This document shows positions 13,913 through 21,062 of a stretch of DNA of 21,062 bases, in pieces. Origin of the DNA: CAZUZD01 sp964624465. Lineage in GTDB: Bacteria; Planctomycetota; Planctomycetia; Isosphaerales; Isosphaeraceae. Positions within the stretch are counted from its first letter, which is position 1. Each line of letters begins with the position of its first letter. Under the pieces are notes generated by a model. That model saw only the letters and a program-made list of their open reading frames with translations, was not told the origin of the DNA and ran no database searches. A program made the position numbers and the translations under genes. The stretch spans positions 1 through 21,062 of the forward strand of contig CAZUZD010000079.1 in the NCBI GenBank assembly GCA_964624465.1, given 5' to 3'.

Positions 13913-15253
13913 TCAGGCGAAGGCCCAGAGGGCGGCGCCCAGGCCGACGGCGGTGGCGGCGCAGATCGCGGCCAGGCCGCCGAGGCCGCCGCCGGTGCTG
14001 CGGGTGACCTGCCAGTTCTGGACCGCGGTGACGGCCGTCGTCGACCCGAGCGCCGCCAGCGCCAGGCCCAGGGCGCCGTACCGCGGCACGAGCAGGAAGA
14101 ACAGGCCGGCCTGCACGGCCAGGCCCACGGCGTAGGCGCGGGTGGCGAGGTTCACGCTGGCGCGGGCCAGCAGGTCCTGGAACTCCAGCTGCCCGAAGGC
14201 CCGCACCACCAGCCTGGCGATCAGAATCGCGAACAGCGGCGCGGCCGCGCGGTAGCGGCGGTCGTAGAGGATCCAGATCACCACCGGGCTGAGCGCAATG
14301 CCCACCGCGCCCAGCGGGGCGCCCAGGGCGACCATCCGGCGCATGGCGGCGCGGTGCCAGCGGTCGCGCTGATCGAGGTCGGTGTTGCGCACGAGCATCG
14401 AGAAGTACACGTCGAAGGCGCGGGCCATCAGCAGCTCGAAGACCGCCGCCAGGTTGCCGGCCACCGCGTACAGGCCCATCTCGGGCAGGGCCACGAATCG
14501 CAGGCCGACCAGGCGGTCGATGTTCAGCCACAGCGCCATCACGATCGTGTTGATCAGGATCTGGCGGCCGAGGTGCCCAAGGTCGCGCACGGCCTCGGGG
14601 TCGAGGGTGAACCGCGGTCGCATCGGGGCCAGCACGTAGGAGATCACCACCGCCGAGACCGTGCCGGCCAGCGTGCCCGCGACGATCGACCACAGCGAGT
14701 GGGTCCACCAGGCCAGCAGGACCGTCACGGCCGAGCCGACGACCGTCTGCACGGTCTCGTCGATGAAGACGCTGCGGTAGTCGAGCCGGCGCTTGATCGT
14801 CGGCACCGCCGGACTGCGGAAGTCCCAGATCAGCGGCCGGAACGCCAGCGCGAACAGCACCCCGGCCAGCGCCGGCTGCCGGGTGAACAGGGCCATGGGC
14901 ACGGCCAGCAGCATGGCCACCAGCGCGACGCCGGCGCCCCGGATCAGCGCCAGCGACCAGCCGGTCTGGAGGAACACCGGCTCGAGCCCGCGGGGGTGGC
15001 GCATCAGGGCCGGCTGGATGCCCAGGTCGGAGAGCCAGTCCAGGGTCGTCAGCACGGCCATCGCGGTGCCGAGCAGGCCGTAGACGTCGGGCGCCAGCAG
15101 CCGCGCCACGATCAGGTTGCTGGCCAGCCGCACGGCCAGGCCGATGAACTGGCCCAGGCCCATCCAGCCGAAGCTCTTGAGCCCGGCGCGGCCCTCGTCG
15201 GAGACCCGAGCGAACCGGCCCAGCCCGATCCGCCGCAGCACGCCCATCAGCAT
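13913..15253 (-). CDS. Wzx-type oligosaccharide flippase (polysaccharide biosynthesis transporter)
   Basis: The 446-residue protein consists largely of hydrophobic helices, about twelve by eye, as in the MOP-superfamily flippases that move undecaprenyl-linked repeat units across the inner membrane. The N-terminal SFGWMGLGQFIGLAVRLASNLIVARLLAPDVYGLLGTAMAVL is the classic first-helix pair of the family (ARxLxPxxYGLL). The middle segment WLNIDRLVGLRFVALPEMGLYAVAGNLAAVFE is the second-half repeat with its conserved aromatic and charged residues. It is the last gene of the five-gene minus-strand operon, 40 bases after a GT2 gene. The start could be 15253 or 15247; ribosome-binding sequence is weak. 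Which oligosaccharide it carries is not known. Confidence 0.92.
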   Translation of the reverse strand: MLMGVLRRIGLGRFARVSDEGRAGLKSFGWMGLGQFIGLAVRLASNLIVARLLAPDVYGLLGTAMAVLTTLDWLSDLGIQPALMRHPRGLEPVFLQTGWSLALIRGAGVALVAMLLAVPMALFTRQPALAGVLFALAFRPLIWDFRSPAVPTIKRRLDYRSVFIDETVQTVVGSAVTVLLAWWTHSLWSIVAGTLAGTVSAVVISYVLAPMRPRFTLDPEAVRDLGHLGRQILINTIVMALWLNIDRLVGLRFVALPEMGLYAVAGNLAAVFELLMARAFDVYFSMLVRNTDLDQRDRWHRAAMRRMVALGAPLGAVGIALSPVVIWILYDRRYRAAAPLFAILIARLVVRAFGQLEFQDLLARASVNLATRAYAVGLAVQAGLFFLLVPRYGALGLALAALGSTTAVTAVQNWQVTRSTGGGLGGLAAICAATAVGLGAALWAFA

Positions 15254-15293
15254 CGCGAGACCCCAGCGGGCCGCGGCCCGGTCGATGGTCCGC

Positions 15294-16232
15294 TCACGAC
15301 GCCGGCGCCTTGCCGGGCCGCCGCCAGAGCCGCCGCAGCGGCGCCGTCGCCTGCCGGGCCAGTTGCCGACGCTGCCAGCCCCTCAGGTGGGCGCGGAACC
15401 CCGGCGCCTCGTACCGGGGCCGGCGCTGCACGGCCGCCTGCACGTAGCCGCCCAGGATGCAGAGCCCGCCCAGCACCCAGGGCCGCTCCAGCATCCGGTA
15501 GCCGGTGATCGCCAGCAGGTAGCTGGGCGCCGTGCCCATGAAGTACTGGCCGCGGCCCCAGCGCATCCGGCCGTGGAAGATGCTGTGCGACGACGAGCCC
15601 ATCATCCGCAGGTGGATCAGCCGCAGCTTCGGCTCGTCGTAGCTGGCCGCCTCCCAGCCGAGCATCCGGCAGCGGTGGCAGTCGATGCCGTCCCACATCA
15701 CCTCGCGCACGAACCCGCCGATCGCCTCGAAGCACTCGCGGCGGAACAGCTTGGCGGCCCCCAGCGAGAACTCGTCGCTGGTCCGCTCGGGCACCAGCAC
15801 GTCGCCCATCGGTAGATACGGCTTGCCGCTGGCGGTCCCGAGCTTCGGGTTGGCGGCGAACTTCGCCATCAGGGTGCTGAAGTACTCGGCGCCGAACTCC
15901 AGGTCGGTGTCGAACTTGCCGACGTAGTCATACTCGGCGAGGTTCGCCAGCGCCAGGCCGTCGTAGAACGCCTCGACGACGCCGGGTCCGACCCGGCGCG
16001 GGGTGCCGGCCGGGCGGTGCAGGACCTTGATCCAGGGGTGCGCCGCGGCGGCGGCATCGGCCAGCTCTCCGGTACGGTCCGAGCTGCCGTCGTTGACGAT
16101 CACCCAGAGCGCCGGCCGGACGACCTGCGCGGCCATCGAGGCGATCGTGCGCCCGATGAACTCGGCCTCATCCTTGGCCGGCGAGATGATCAGGATCCGG
16201 GGCGGAGCGGCCGGCGTCACGTCGCGAGTCAT
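15294..16232 (-). CDS. Glycosyltransferase family 2 protein with C-terminal membrane-associated segment
   Basis: This is a 312-residue GT-A transferase. It starts ILIISPAKDEAEFIGRTIASMAAQ, continues WVIVNDGSSDRTGELA, and has the metal-binding motif FDTDLEF (Asp108, Asp110). The middle contains SLGAAKLFRRECFEAIGGF and MWDGIDCHRCRMLGW, the acceptor-side region. Near the C-terminus a moderately hydrophobic stretch (YLLAITGYRMLERPWVLGGLCILGGYVQAAV) suggests membrane association, followed by a basic tail. The start codon overlaps the stop of the upstream Wzy-like gene (ATGA, 16229-16232), so the two are translationally coupled. Sugar specificity is unknown. Confidence 0.91.
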   Translation of the reverse strand: MTRDVTPAAPPRILIISPAKDEAEFIGRTIASMAAQVVRPALWVIVNDGSSDRTGELADAAAAAHPWIKVLHRPAGTPRRVGPGVVEAFYDGLALANLAEYDYVGKFDTDLEFGAEYFSTLMAKFAANPKLGTASGKPYLPMGDVLVPERTSDEFSLGAAKLFRRECFEAIGGFVREVMWDGIDCHRCRMLGWEAASYDEPKLRLIHLRMMGSSSHSIFHGRMRWGRGQYFMGTAPSYLLAITGYRMLERPWVLGGLCILGGYVQAAVQRRPRYEAPGFRAHLRGWQRRQLARQATAPLRRLWRRPGKAPAS

Positions 16233-17851
16233 CGTGCTGCCTCGGGGGCCTCGGGCGGGCGGCGGATCGGCGCGTGCCCGGCACTCAGCCTGCGTTCGCG
16301 GGCCGGCGCCGGCAGCGCCAGCGGTGCTCCGGGACGCGGCCGGGGGGCGCCCGGCAGCGGAGCCGGTCGCTGGAGCACGACGGCCGGAGTCGGCTCCCAG
16401 TCCTCCTCCACCACTTCGACGTCGATCACTTCGGCGCCGGTCGCGGGGTCGGGCACCGGTGCCGGCAGCGGCAGCAGCCGCAGGTTACTCGCCACGCCCA
16501 CGGTGAACAACCAGCCGGCGCCGAAATCCGACGAGAACCAGACCGAGAACAGCATGATCGTGACCGAGATCACGGCGCCGCAGAGGCTGCCGGCCAGGAA
16601 GGCCGCCGGGTGGTCCTTCCGGAGGCCAATCCGCCCGAGCTGGTAGATCCCGACCAGGCCCAGCGCCCAGAACAGCACCAGCGCCGCGTTGCCGTGCTGG
16701 AGCTGGAACAGGACATAGTGGTTGTCGATCGAGGTGAACCGCAGCTCGATCGACTCCTCCAGCGTCACCCCGATCATCTCGGCGCCGTAGCCGAACCAGC
16801 CGGCGTTCTCGATGTAGTCCTGATACGCCTTGTACAGCAACAGCCGATGCTTGGTGCCGGTGTACTCGTACTCCTCGCCCTTGATCTCCAGCAGGGTCAC
16901 GTCCTCCTCCTTCTCGCCGGCCATGGCCGCGAGGGCGGAGCTGATGACGTCCCTGCCGGCGTAGCCGACGACGCCGCCGACCAGGGCCAGGCTCAGCAAC
17001 AGCACCCGCAGCCGCGGCAGGCCGAAGAAGGCGGTCACGGCCAGGGTGATCAGGGTGGCGATCTGGGCGCCCCGCGAGACGGTCACCACGATGGCGCCGC
17101 ACATCAGCACCGGGGTCACCACCCACCAGCGGGGCCCGGCCCCGCGCAGGGCGCGGCGGGCGGCGTCGAGGGTCCAGGGCAGGATCATCACCAGCATCAT
17201 CCCGAAGAAGATCGGGTGGTCGAGGGCGCCGTGGGCCCGCTTCAGGCCCCAGCGGTATCCCTCGCTGGTGTCGAGCAGGCCGAAGCTGGTGCGGCCCAGC
17301 ATCCGGTTGACCAGGTTGACCTGGGCCACGGCCTCGAAGATCGCCAGGCACGAGACCAGGGTCATGATCCAGACGATCACGACCATGGCGCGGTCGATCT
17401 CGGCGATCGAGGCGAAGAACAGCCGGCCCATCACGTAGGGCAGGAGCCAGCGGCGGGCCAGGTCGGGGATCGTCAGCGGCGAGAGCCGCCCGCAGTTGAG
17501 CTGCGAGATGATCATGCAGAGGAACAGCAGGCCCATGAGCGCGTCGCTGACCAGGAATCGCTGCCGGGCCCGGGGCTCGTCCGAGTCGTTCGGGTCGGGG
17601 GCGATCGCCAGGCCGACCAGCGCCGTCAGGCCGGCGACGGTACGCAGCTGGAGCAGCAGCGACCCGATCGACATGCCGATCCAGTTCGGCAGGATCAGCA
17701 TCGAGACCAGCCAGCCCCCCCGGAGCGCACTGCGCCCACCGCTGCTCAACGCAGCGAGGAGGACCCCAGCAGCCGTGACGAAGGCGATCGCCAAAAACAT
17801 TCCGTTTTCGCGCGCCGGCAGGAGGCTGTTGATGACATTCGGGAACTGCAT
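16229..17851 (-). CDS. O-antigen ligase / Wzy-type polymerase family membrane protein
   Basis: The 540-residue protein has about ten or more hydrophobic helices and a large hydrophilic loop (about residues 300-400: AAMAGEKEEDVTLLEIKGEEYEYTG) that precedes the family block TKHRLLLYKAYQDYIENAGWFGYG and DNHYVLFQLQHGNAALVLFWALGLVG. These features define the Wzy_C/O-antigen ligase family, which polymerises or transfers lipid-linked repeat units at the periplasmic face. In a locus with Wzx and a Wzz-like protein, polymerase is the likelier role. The last 81 or so residues form a Pro/Ala-rich tail (LPLPAPVPDP onward) with an acidic patch, unusual for the family. I chose the ATG at 17851: the frame is open to 18082, but those 77 codons lie within the upstream GT gene. 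It starts 7 bases after that gene's TAA. No good Shine-Dalgarno is seen, which suggests re-initiation. Confidence 0.9.
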   Translation of the reverse strand: MQFPNVINSLLPARENGMFLAIAFVTAAGVLLAALSSGGRSALRGGWLVSMLILPNWIGMSIGSLLLQLRTVAGLTALVGLAIAPDPNDSDEPRARQRFLVSDALMGLLFLCMIISQLNCGRLSPLTIPDLARRWLLPYVMGRLFFASIAEIDRAMVVIVWIMTLVSCLAIFEAVAQVNLVNRMLGRTSFGLLDTSEGYRWGLKRAHGALDHPIFFGMMLVMILPWTLDAARRALRGAGPRWWVVTPVLMCGAIVVTVSRGAQIATLITLAVTAFFGLPRLRVLLLSLALVGGVVGYAGRDVISSALAAMAGEKEEDVTLLEIKGEEYEYTGTKHRLLLYKAYQDYIENAGWFGYGAEMIGVTLEESIELRFTSIDNHYVLFQLQHGNAALVLFWALGLVGIYQLGRIGLRKDHPAAFLAGSLCGAVISVTIMLFSVWFSSDFGAGWLFTVGVASNLRLLPLPAPVPDPATGAEVIDVEVVEEDWEPTPAVVLQRPAPLPGAPRPRPGAPLALPAPARERRLSAGHAPIRRPPEAPEAAR

Positions 17852-17858
17852 GATCGGG

Positions 17859-19169
17859 TTATTGGCTCGATCCAGCGTACTCGGTGGTCGTCGGGATGGC
17901 GAGGGCGGAGGTGGGCCGGTACTCCAGGGGCGCCTGGCCGGGGGTCGCGGCGGCCTCGCGGAACAACCGGGCCAGCCGGCGGACGGTCTCGTCGCGGCCG
18001 AAGTGGGCCTTCGCCCAGACCTCGGCCCGCCGGCCCAGGGCGACCGACCGCTCCGGGTCGCCCAGCAGGTCCTGGAGTGCATCGGCCAGGGCGGGCACGT
18101 CGCCAGGGGCGACCAGCAGCCCGTTGTCGCCGTCGCGGACCAGGTCCGGAATGCCGACCAGCACGGTCGAGACGGCCGGGACGCCGCAGGCCATCGCCTC
18201 GATGAGCACCTGCGGCAGGCCGTCCATGTCGCCGTCGCGGTCCCGCACGCAGGGCAACGCGGTCAGCCGGGCCGACCGCAGCAGCCCCGGCAGCCCCTCC
18301 TGGAGCACGGTCTGGCCCGGCAGCTCGACCCGATCCGCCAGGCCGGCCCGCTCCACCTGGGCCCGGAGCCGATCCAGGTCGGGCCCCGAGCCGGCGATCA
18401 CGCACCGGAAGTCGACGCCGCGGTCACGCAGCAACGCACAGGCCTCGATCAGGTGGTGGAACCCCTTCTTCTCGACCAGCCGGCCCACCGCCACGATCAC
18501 CGGCCCGGCCGCCGGCGCCCCGGACTCGGGCCCGAACCGCGCGGTGTCGATGCCGCAGTAGACCACCGGCAGCCGGGCGGGATCCGCCCCCATCTCCAGG
18601 TAGAACTGGCGGTGGAACTCCGAGATGCAGACCACGAAACGCGCCCGCCGCACCTTCGCCAGCAGCCCGACGCGGTGCACGAACAGGTCGTTGGCGTGGC
18701 CGGTGAAGCTGAACCCCACCCCCAGCAGCGCCGCGGCGTGCATCGCCACCGCCGTGGCCGTGTGGGCCCAGTGGGCGTGGATGTGGCCGATGCCCCGGCG
18801 CCGCCAGCGGGTCGCCAGCACCAGCGCCGGCAGGAACTGATACAGCAGCGTCAGCCGCTGCTTCAGCCCCTCGGCCGGCAGGACCACCGCCCGCCAGGCC
18901 GCCCACGGGAACCGCCACCCGAACCGGAATGGGGCGCCCAGGATCGCCCCCAGCACCTCGGCCGGCCGCAGGGGGGACAGGTCCTGGATCGAGGCCCGGA
19001 GCGCCTCCAGCGAGGCGTCCTGATAGAAGGTCGCCGACGCGTGCCGGTAGACCGAGCAGACCTCCAGGGGCACGCCGGCGGCCAGCAGGCCGGTCGCCTC
19101 GTTGCAGACCGTGGCGTTGTTCAGCACATCGACGCCGATGTAGCCAATCCGGGGCGGCGGTTGCGACAT
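17859..19169 (-). CDS. Glycosyltransferase family 4, WcaL/colanic-acid-type
   Basis: This is a 436-residue GT-B transferase. The N-terminal half has IGHIHAHWAHTATAVAMHAAALLGVGFSFTGHANDLF, KVRRARFVVCISEFHRQF and YCGIDTARF, close to colanic-acid-type transferases (HAHWA, FTGHANDLF). The donor domain has VIVAVGRLVEKKGFHHLIEACALL and CVIAGSGPDLDRL. DGDMDGLPQVLIEAMACGVPAVSTVLVGIPDLV carries the E-x7-E motif in its DGLPxxLIE form (Asp316, Glu324). Asp instead of Glu at the first position is normal for this subgroup. A GAGGAA lies about 11 bases before the ATG. It follows the DUF6492 gene by 29 bases in the same operon. Substrate unknown. Confidence 0.93.
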   Translation of the reverse strand: MSQPPPRIGYIGVDVLNNATVCNEATGLLAAGVPLEVCSVYRHASATFYQDASLEALRASIQDLSPLRPAEVLGAILGAPFRFGWRFPWAAWRAVVLPAEGLKQRLTLLYQFLPALVLATRWRRRGIGHIHAHWAHTATAVAMHAAALLGVGFSFTGHANDLFVHRVGLLAKVRRARFVVCISEFHRQFYLEMGADPARLPVVYCGIDTARFGPESGAPAAGPVIVAVGRLVEKKGFHHLIEACALLRDRGVDFRCVIAGSGPDLDRLRAQVERAGLADRVELPGQTVLQEGLPGLLRSARLTALPCVRDRDGDMDGLPQVLIEAMACGVPAVSTVLVGIPDLVRDGDNGLLVAPGDVPALADALQDLLGDPERSVALGRRAEVWAKAHFGRDETVRRLARLFREAAATPGQAPLEYRPTSALAIPTTTEYAGSSQ

Positions 19170-19198
19170 CGCGGTCGATTCCTCGGTCGGGGGCGGGC

Positions 19199-20062
19199 TC
19201 AGCCCGAGACGGCCAGGGTCGGAGACTCGATCAGGTGGCGGTACCGGTCCGGGTCGATCGTCTGCTTCGACGACATCATGACGGCGACGTGCTGCGGCTG
19301 CACCTGCCCCATGAACCGCTCGATGTCCGCGTCGCTCTCGATCGCATAGTCCCAGCTGATGTGGCAGAGCGGCACGTCGGTGAACGCCTGCTTCCCGTAC
19401 GGTCCCAGCGCGTGCTCGACGAAGACGCCGTAAAGAATGTACTCCGAGAGGTGCCAGTGCCGGCAGACCTGCTGGAGCCAGGGGCGTCCCGAGACCGCCT
19501 CGATCCGGCGGTACATCTGCTTCAGGTGGTCGTGCCGCCAGGTGATCAGGTTACCGATATACGTCGAGCCGAAGTAGTCCGTCGGGGGTAATCCGAGCAG
19601 GCTGGCCGCCGTGCGATGCCAGCGCCGATGCCCCGGGATGTTCGCCGCCCCCGGCACCCGGAACAGCCGGAGCTGCCCGTCGGGCGCCAGCTCCTTGACG
19701 TCGAAGGGCCGGATGAACGACACGTCCGAGTCGACGAAGCAGTACGCGTCGGCGTTCAGGTACTCGGCCGCCGAGAGCTTCACCAGCTGCTGCAAGATCC
19801 AGTTGCGGACCGGCAGGCCCTTGAAGTTGAACCACCACCGCCGGGTCGCCGGCAGCCGCCGCAGCCACCACGGCATCACCGACTCGACCGTCACCACCCG
19901 GGTGCGGGGACCGGCCAGCTGGCTGAACAGGGCCTTGTCCCGGGCATCGACGATCAGGTGATGCTCGAACTCCCCGGTCACATGCCGCTCCACCGTCTGG
20001 CAGAGCAGCCGGCAACGCTCGAAGTCCGGACCGTAGCTCGGGGTGATCAGGGCATACCGCAT
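19199..20062 (-). CDS. DUF6492-like protein, putative glycosyltransferase
   Basis: This 287-residue protein is the first gene of the minus-strand operon. It begins MRYALITPSYGPDFERCRLLCQTVERHV, a strand-loop-helix start like GT-A enzymes. It has HHLIVDARDKALF, then WWFNFKGLPVRNWILQQLVKLSAAEYLNADAYCFVDSDVSFIRPFD, where DSDVSF resembles a DxD metal site. Later come YFGSTYIGNLITWRHDHL and HWHLSEYILYGVFVEHAL. The pattern matches what I recall as the DUF6492 family, seen in polysaccharide loci; its activity is not established to my knowledge. The frame is open to 20125, but the ATG at 20062 has AGGAG at 20071-20075 and follows a predicted sigma-54 promoter, so the extra 21 codons are leader. Family assignment moderate, GT role inferred. 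Confidence 0.82.
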   Translation of the reverse strand: MRYALITPSYGPDFERCRLLCQTVERHVTGEFEHHLIVDARDKALFSQLAGPRTRVVTVESVMPWWLRRLPATRRWWFNFKGLPVRNWILQQLVKLSAAEYLNADAYCFVDSDVSFIRPFDVKELAPDGQLRLFRVPGAANIPGHRRWHRTAASLLGLPPTDYFGSTYIGNLITWRHDHLKQMYRRIEAVSGRPWLQQVCRHWHLSEYILYGVFVEHALGPYGKQAFTDVPLCHISWDYAIESDADIERFMGQVQPQHVAVMMSSKQTIDPDRYRHLIESPTLAVSG

Positions 20063-20070
20063 GGCGCTCA

Positions 20071-20075
20071 CTCCT
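20071..20075 (-). promoter_or_regulatory. Ribosome-binding site fixing the DUF6492 gene start
   Basis: AGGAG on the minus strand lies 8 bases before the ATG at 20062, far better than anything before the ATG at 20125. Confidence 0.7.
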
Positions 20076-20146
20076 CGTCGCGGGTCCGTACCGAACCAAC
20101 CCGGGGCACCGCTCACTGAATTCACTTCGGACCATAAAACAATTGA

Positions 20147-20163
20147 TGCATGTCGCGTGCCGA
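20147..20163 (-). promoter_or_regulatory. Predicted sigma-54 promoter for the five-gene polysaccharide operon
   Basis: On the minus strand the site reads TCGGCACGCGACATGCA. GGCACG at -24 and TGCA at -12 match the consensus, with GG and GC exactly 10 bases apart. The start of transcription would be near 20136, in a locally AT-rich stretch, about 74 bases before the ATG at 20062. Confidence 0.75.
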
Positions 20164-20215
20164 ACCTCCGGAGGCCGCCCGGAAACCGCGATCAGCCTGA
20201 GAAACCCGGCACGCC

Positions 20216-20254
20216 TGCCTCAGTGCCTCAGATTGTCCGTCTCAGAGTGAGGCA
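20216..20254. promoter_or_regulatory. Putative enhancer (upstream activating sequence) between divergent sigma-54 promoters
   Basis: TGCCTCA occurs at 20216-20222 and 20224-20230 and its complement TGAGGCA at 20248-20254. The last sits in CCGTCTCAGAGTGAGGCA (20237-20254), which also contains the dyad CTCA-gag-TGAG. The cluster lies about 70-105 bases upstream of the -12 element of the minus promoter and about 90-125 bases upstream of that of the plus promoter, the usual enhancer distance for NtrC-type activators. Identity of the activator is unknown. Confidence 0.6.
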
Positions 20255-20327
20255 GCCGGCGCCGGGTTTCTCGCCCTGGCCTCGAAAATCCCCCGGAGAA
20301 TCGCGACCCCGGCCGCCCCCCGGGGCT

Positions 20328-20344
20328 CTGGCACGCCAGATGCA
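20328..20344 (+). promoter_or_regulatory. Predicted sigma-54 promoter for the sugar transferase gene
   Basis: The site reads CTGGCACGCCAGATGCA: a perfect CTGGCACG -24 element and ATGCA at -12, with GG and GC exactly 10 bases apart. The -12 lies within a 12-bp palindrome, CAGATGCATCTG (20337-20348). The transcription start would be near 20355, about 74 bases before the ATG at 20429. The leader holds a 6-bp hairpin, CCTGAC/GTCAGG (20365-20383). Confidence 0.82.
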
Positions 20345-20428
20345 TCTGAGTGGGTCGATCGACGCCTGACAGACGCCGTCAGGGAGGGTCGAGAACCCAG
20401 TGCCAGTCGCGACGCCGCGAGGGATGCG

Positions 20429-21062
20429 ATGACCGCTCTGAACCTCGGAACCTACGAGCGACTCCTGACGGCCCCGGCCACCGCCGACCTCGGGACCTCC
20501 GCCTTCCGGGACCAGCTGGCCCGCTCCGAGTCGCTCAAGCGGCTGGTGGACGTGGTGGTCGCCGGTGCGGCCCTGATCGCCCTCTCGCCCCTGTTCCTGG
20601 TCCTGGCCTGCCTCATCAAGCTCGACGGCGGACCGGTCTTCTTCCGACAGAAGCGGGCCGGCAAGGACGGCGTCACCTTCGACCTCTTCAAGTTCCGCTC
20701 CATGCGGACCGACGCCGAGCAGCTCCGCCAGGCCCTCCTGGCCAGCAACCAGCACGGCGAGGCCGGCATCACCTTCAAGATGAAGCACGACCCCCGCGTC
20801 ACCCGCATCGGTCGCCTGCTCCGCCGCCTGAGCCTCGACGAGGCCCCGCAGCTCTGGAACGTCCTCCGCGGCGAGATGAGCCTGGTCGGCCCCCGACCCG
20901 CCATCCTCTCCGAGGTCGCCCTCTACGACCGCCGCCAGCGCCGCCGCCTCGAAGTCGCCCCCGGCCTCACCTGCCTCTGGCAGGTCAGCGGCCGGGCCGA
21001 CCTGCCCTTCGAGGTCCAGGTCGAGCTGGACATCGAGTACATCGAGCGTCGCTCGATCGGCT
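20429..21062 (+). CDS. Polyprenyl-phosphate sugar-1-phosphate transferase (initiating transferase), 3' truncated by window
   Basis: The first 211 residues of a bacterial sugar transferase (WbaP/PssA/WecP-like) are present, with the frame open to the end of the window. It transfers a sugar-1-phosphate from a nucleotide sugar to undecaprenyl phosphate, priming repeat-unit synthesis at the inner membrane. Seen in order are a 37-residue N-terminal extension, one hydrophobic hairpin segment (VDVVVAGAALIALSPLFLVLACLIKL, 40-65), the PVFFRQKRAGKDG and FDLFKFRSMR blocks, and TRIGRLLRRLSLDEAPQLWNVLRGEMSLVGPRPA with the catalytic Asp137-Glu138. LEVAPGLTCLWQVSGR follows. There is no four-helix N-terminal domain, so it is the short PssA-like form. 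GAGGG at 20419-20423 supports the ATG at 20429. It is divergent from the flippase/polymerase operon and has its own sigma-54 promoter. The sugar cannot be inferred. Confidence 0.94.
   Translation, partial: MTALNLGTYERLLTAPATADLGTSAFRDQLARSESLKRLVDVVVAGAALIALSPLFLVLACLIKLDGGPVFFRQKRAGKDGVTFDLFKFRSMRTDAEQLRQALLASNQHGEAGITFKMKHDPRVTRIGRLLRRLSLDEAPQLWNVLRGEMSLVGPRPAILSEVALYDRRQRRRLEVAPGLTCLWQVSGRADLPFEVQVELDIEYIERRSIG

Noticed and set aside
17852..18082. N-terminal extension of the Wzy-like frame
   Set aside because: It reads in a shadow frame of the upstream GT4 gene; the hydrophobic protein starts naturally at the ATG at 17851, 7 bases past that gene's stop.
9969..19349. Several other 570-640-codon plus-strand frames (9969-11819, 13784-15508, 16274-18205, 17496-19349)
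   Set aside because: All lie opposite glycosyltransferase, flippase or polymerase genes with clear motifs, and their translations are Arg/Gly/Pro/His/Gln-rich repeats typical of shadows.
1..21062. tRNA, rRNA, CRISPR arrays, insertion sequences and phage genes
   Set aside because: I looked for cloverleaf ends, regularly spaced repeats, transposase motifs and terminal inverted repeats with target duplications and saw none.

Overview
The window is about 21 kb of very GC-rich bacterial DNA (roughly 70% G+C by eye) with long antisense shadow ORFs. A PEP-CTERM protein, a Tat-targeted oxidoreductase, an exported sialate O-acetylesterase and a large polysaccharide cluster together suggest a planctomycete (Isosphaeraceae-like). 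This taxonomic call is inference; no marker gene is present.

Left part (1-6.5 kb), loosely connected genes: the 3' end of a FabF-type ketoacyl-ACP synthase (1-564), a small coiled-coil DIP1984-like protein (712-1197), an exported acetolactate decarboxylase (1521-2327), a DUF4082/PEP-CTERM surface protein (2624-3274), a Tat-exported aldo/keto reductase with a C-terminal Cys motif (3675-4907) and, convergent with it, a sialate O-acetylesterase-like SGNH hydrolase (6525-4960). A perfect 15-bp hairpin separates the last two.

Right part (6.8-21.06 kb), a Wzx/Wzy-type exopolysaccharide locus. On the minus strand lie a Wzz/BY-kinase-like co-polymerase with a degenerate ATPase domain (9001-6785), a stand-alone STAS protein (9566-9234), a GT4 transferase (10847-9633) and a WecG/TagA/CpsF transferase (11714-10890). 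On the plus strand are a GT4 and a GT2 gene joined by an ATGA overlap (11795-13896). A five-gene minus-strand operon follows (20062 down to 13913): DUF6492 protein, GT4, Wzy/O-antigen-ligase-like protein, GT2 and Wzx flippase. At the right edge a divergent gene encodes the initiating polyprenyl-phosphate sugar transferase (20429 to beyond the window). In the standard model the sugar transferase primes undecaprenyl phosphate, the GTs build the repeat unit, Wzx flips it, Wzy polymerises it and the Wzz-like protein sets length and export.

The most interesting signal is regulatory. Three sites match the sigma-54 -24/-12 consensus with exact GG-N10-GC spacing. Two diverge from the 20063-20428 intergenic region (flippase/polymerase operon and sugar transferase) and one precedes the Wzz-like gene. 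Midway between the divergent pair is a cluster of TGAGGCA/TGCCTCA words, placed like an enhancer for an NtrC-type activator. A closely matching site (17 of 18 bases) occurs again just upstream of the STAS gene. A sigma-54-driven polysaccharide locus with a STAS switch and a kinase-dead Wzz partner is the best candidate here for an undescribed regulatory system.
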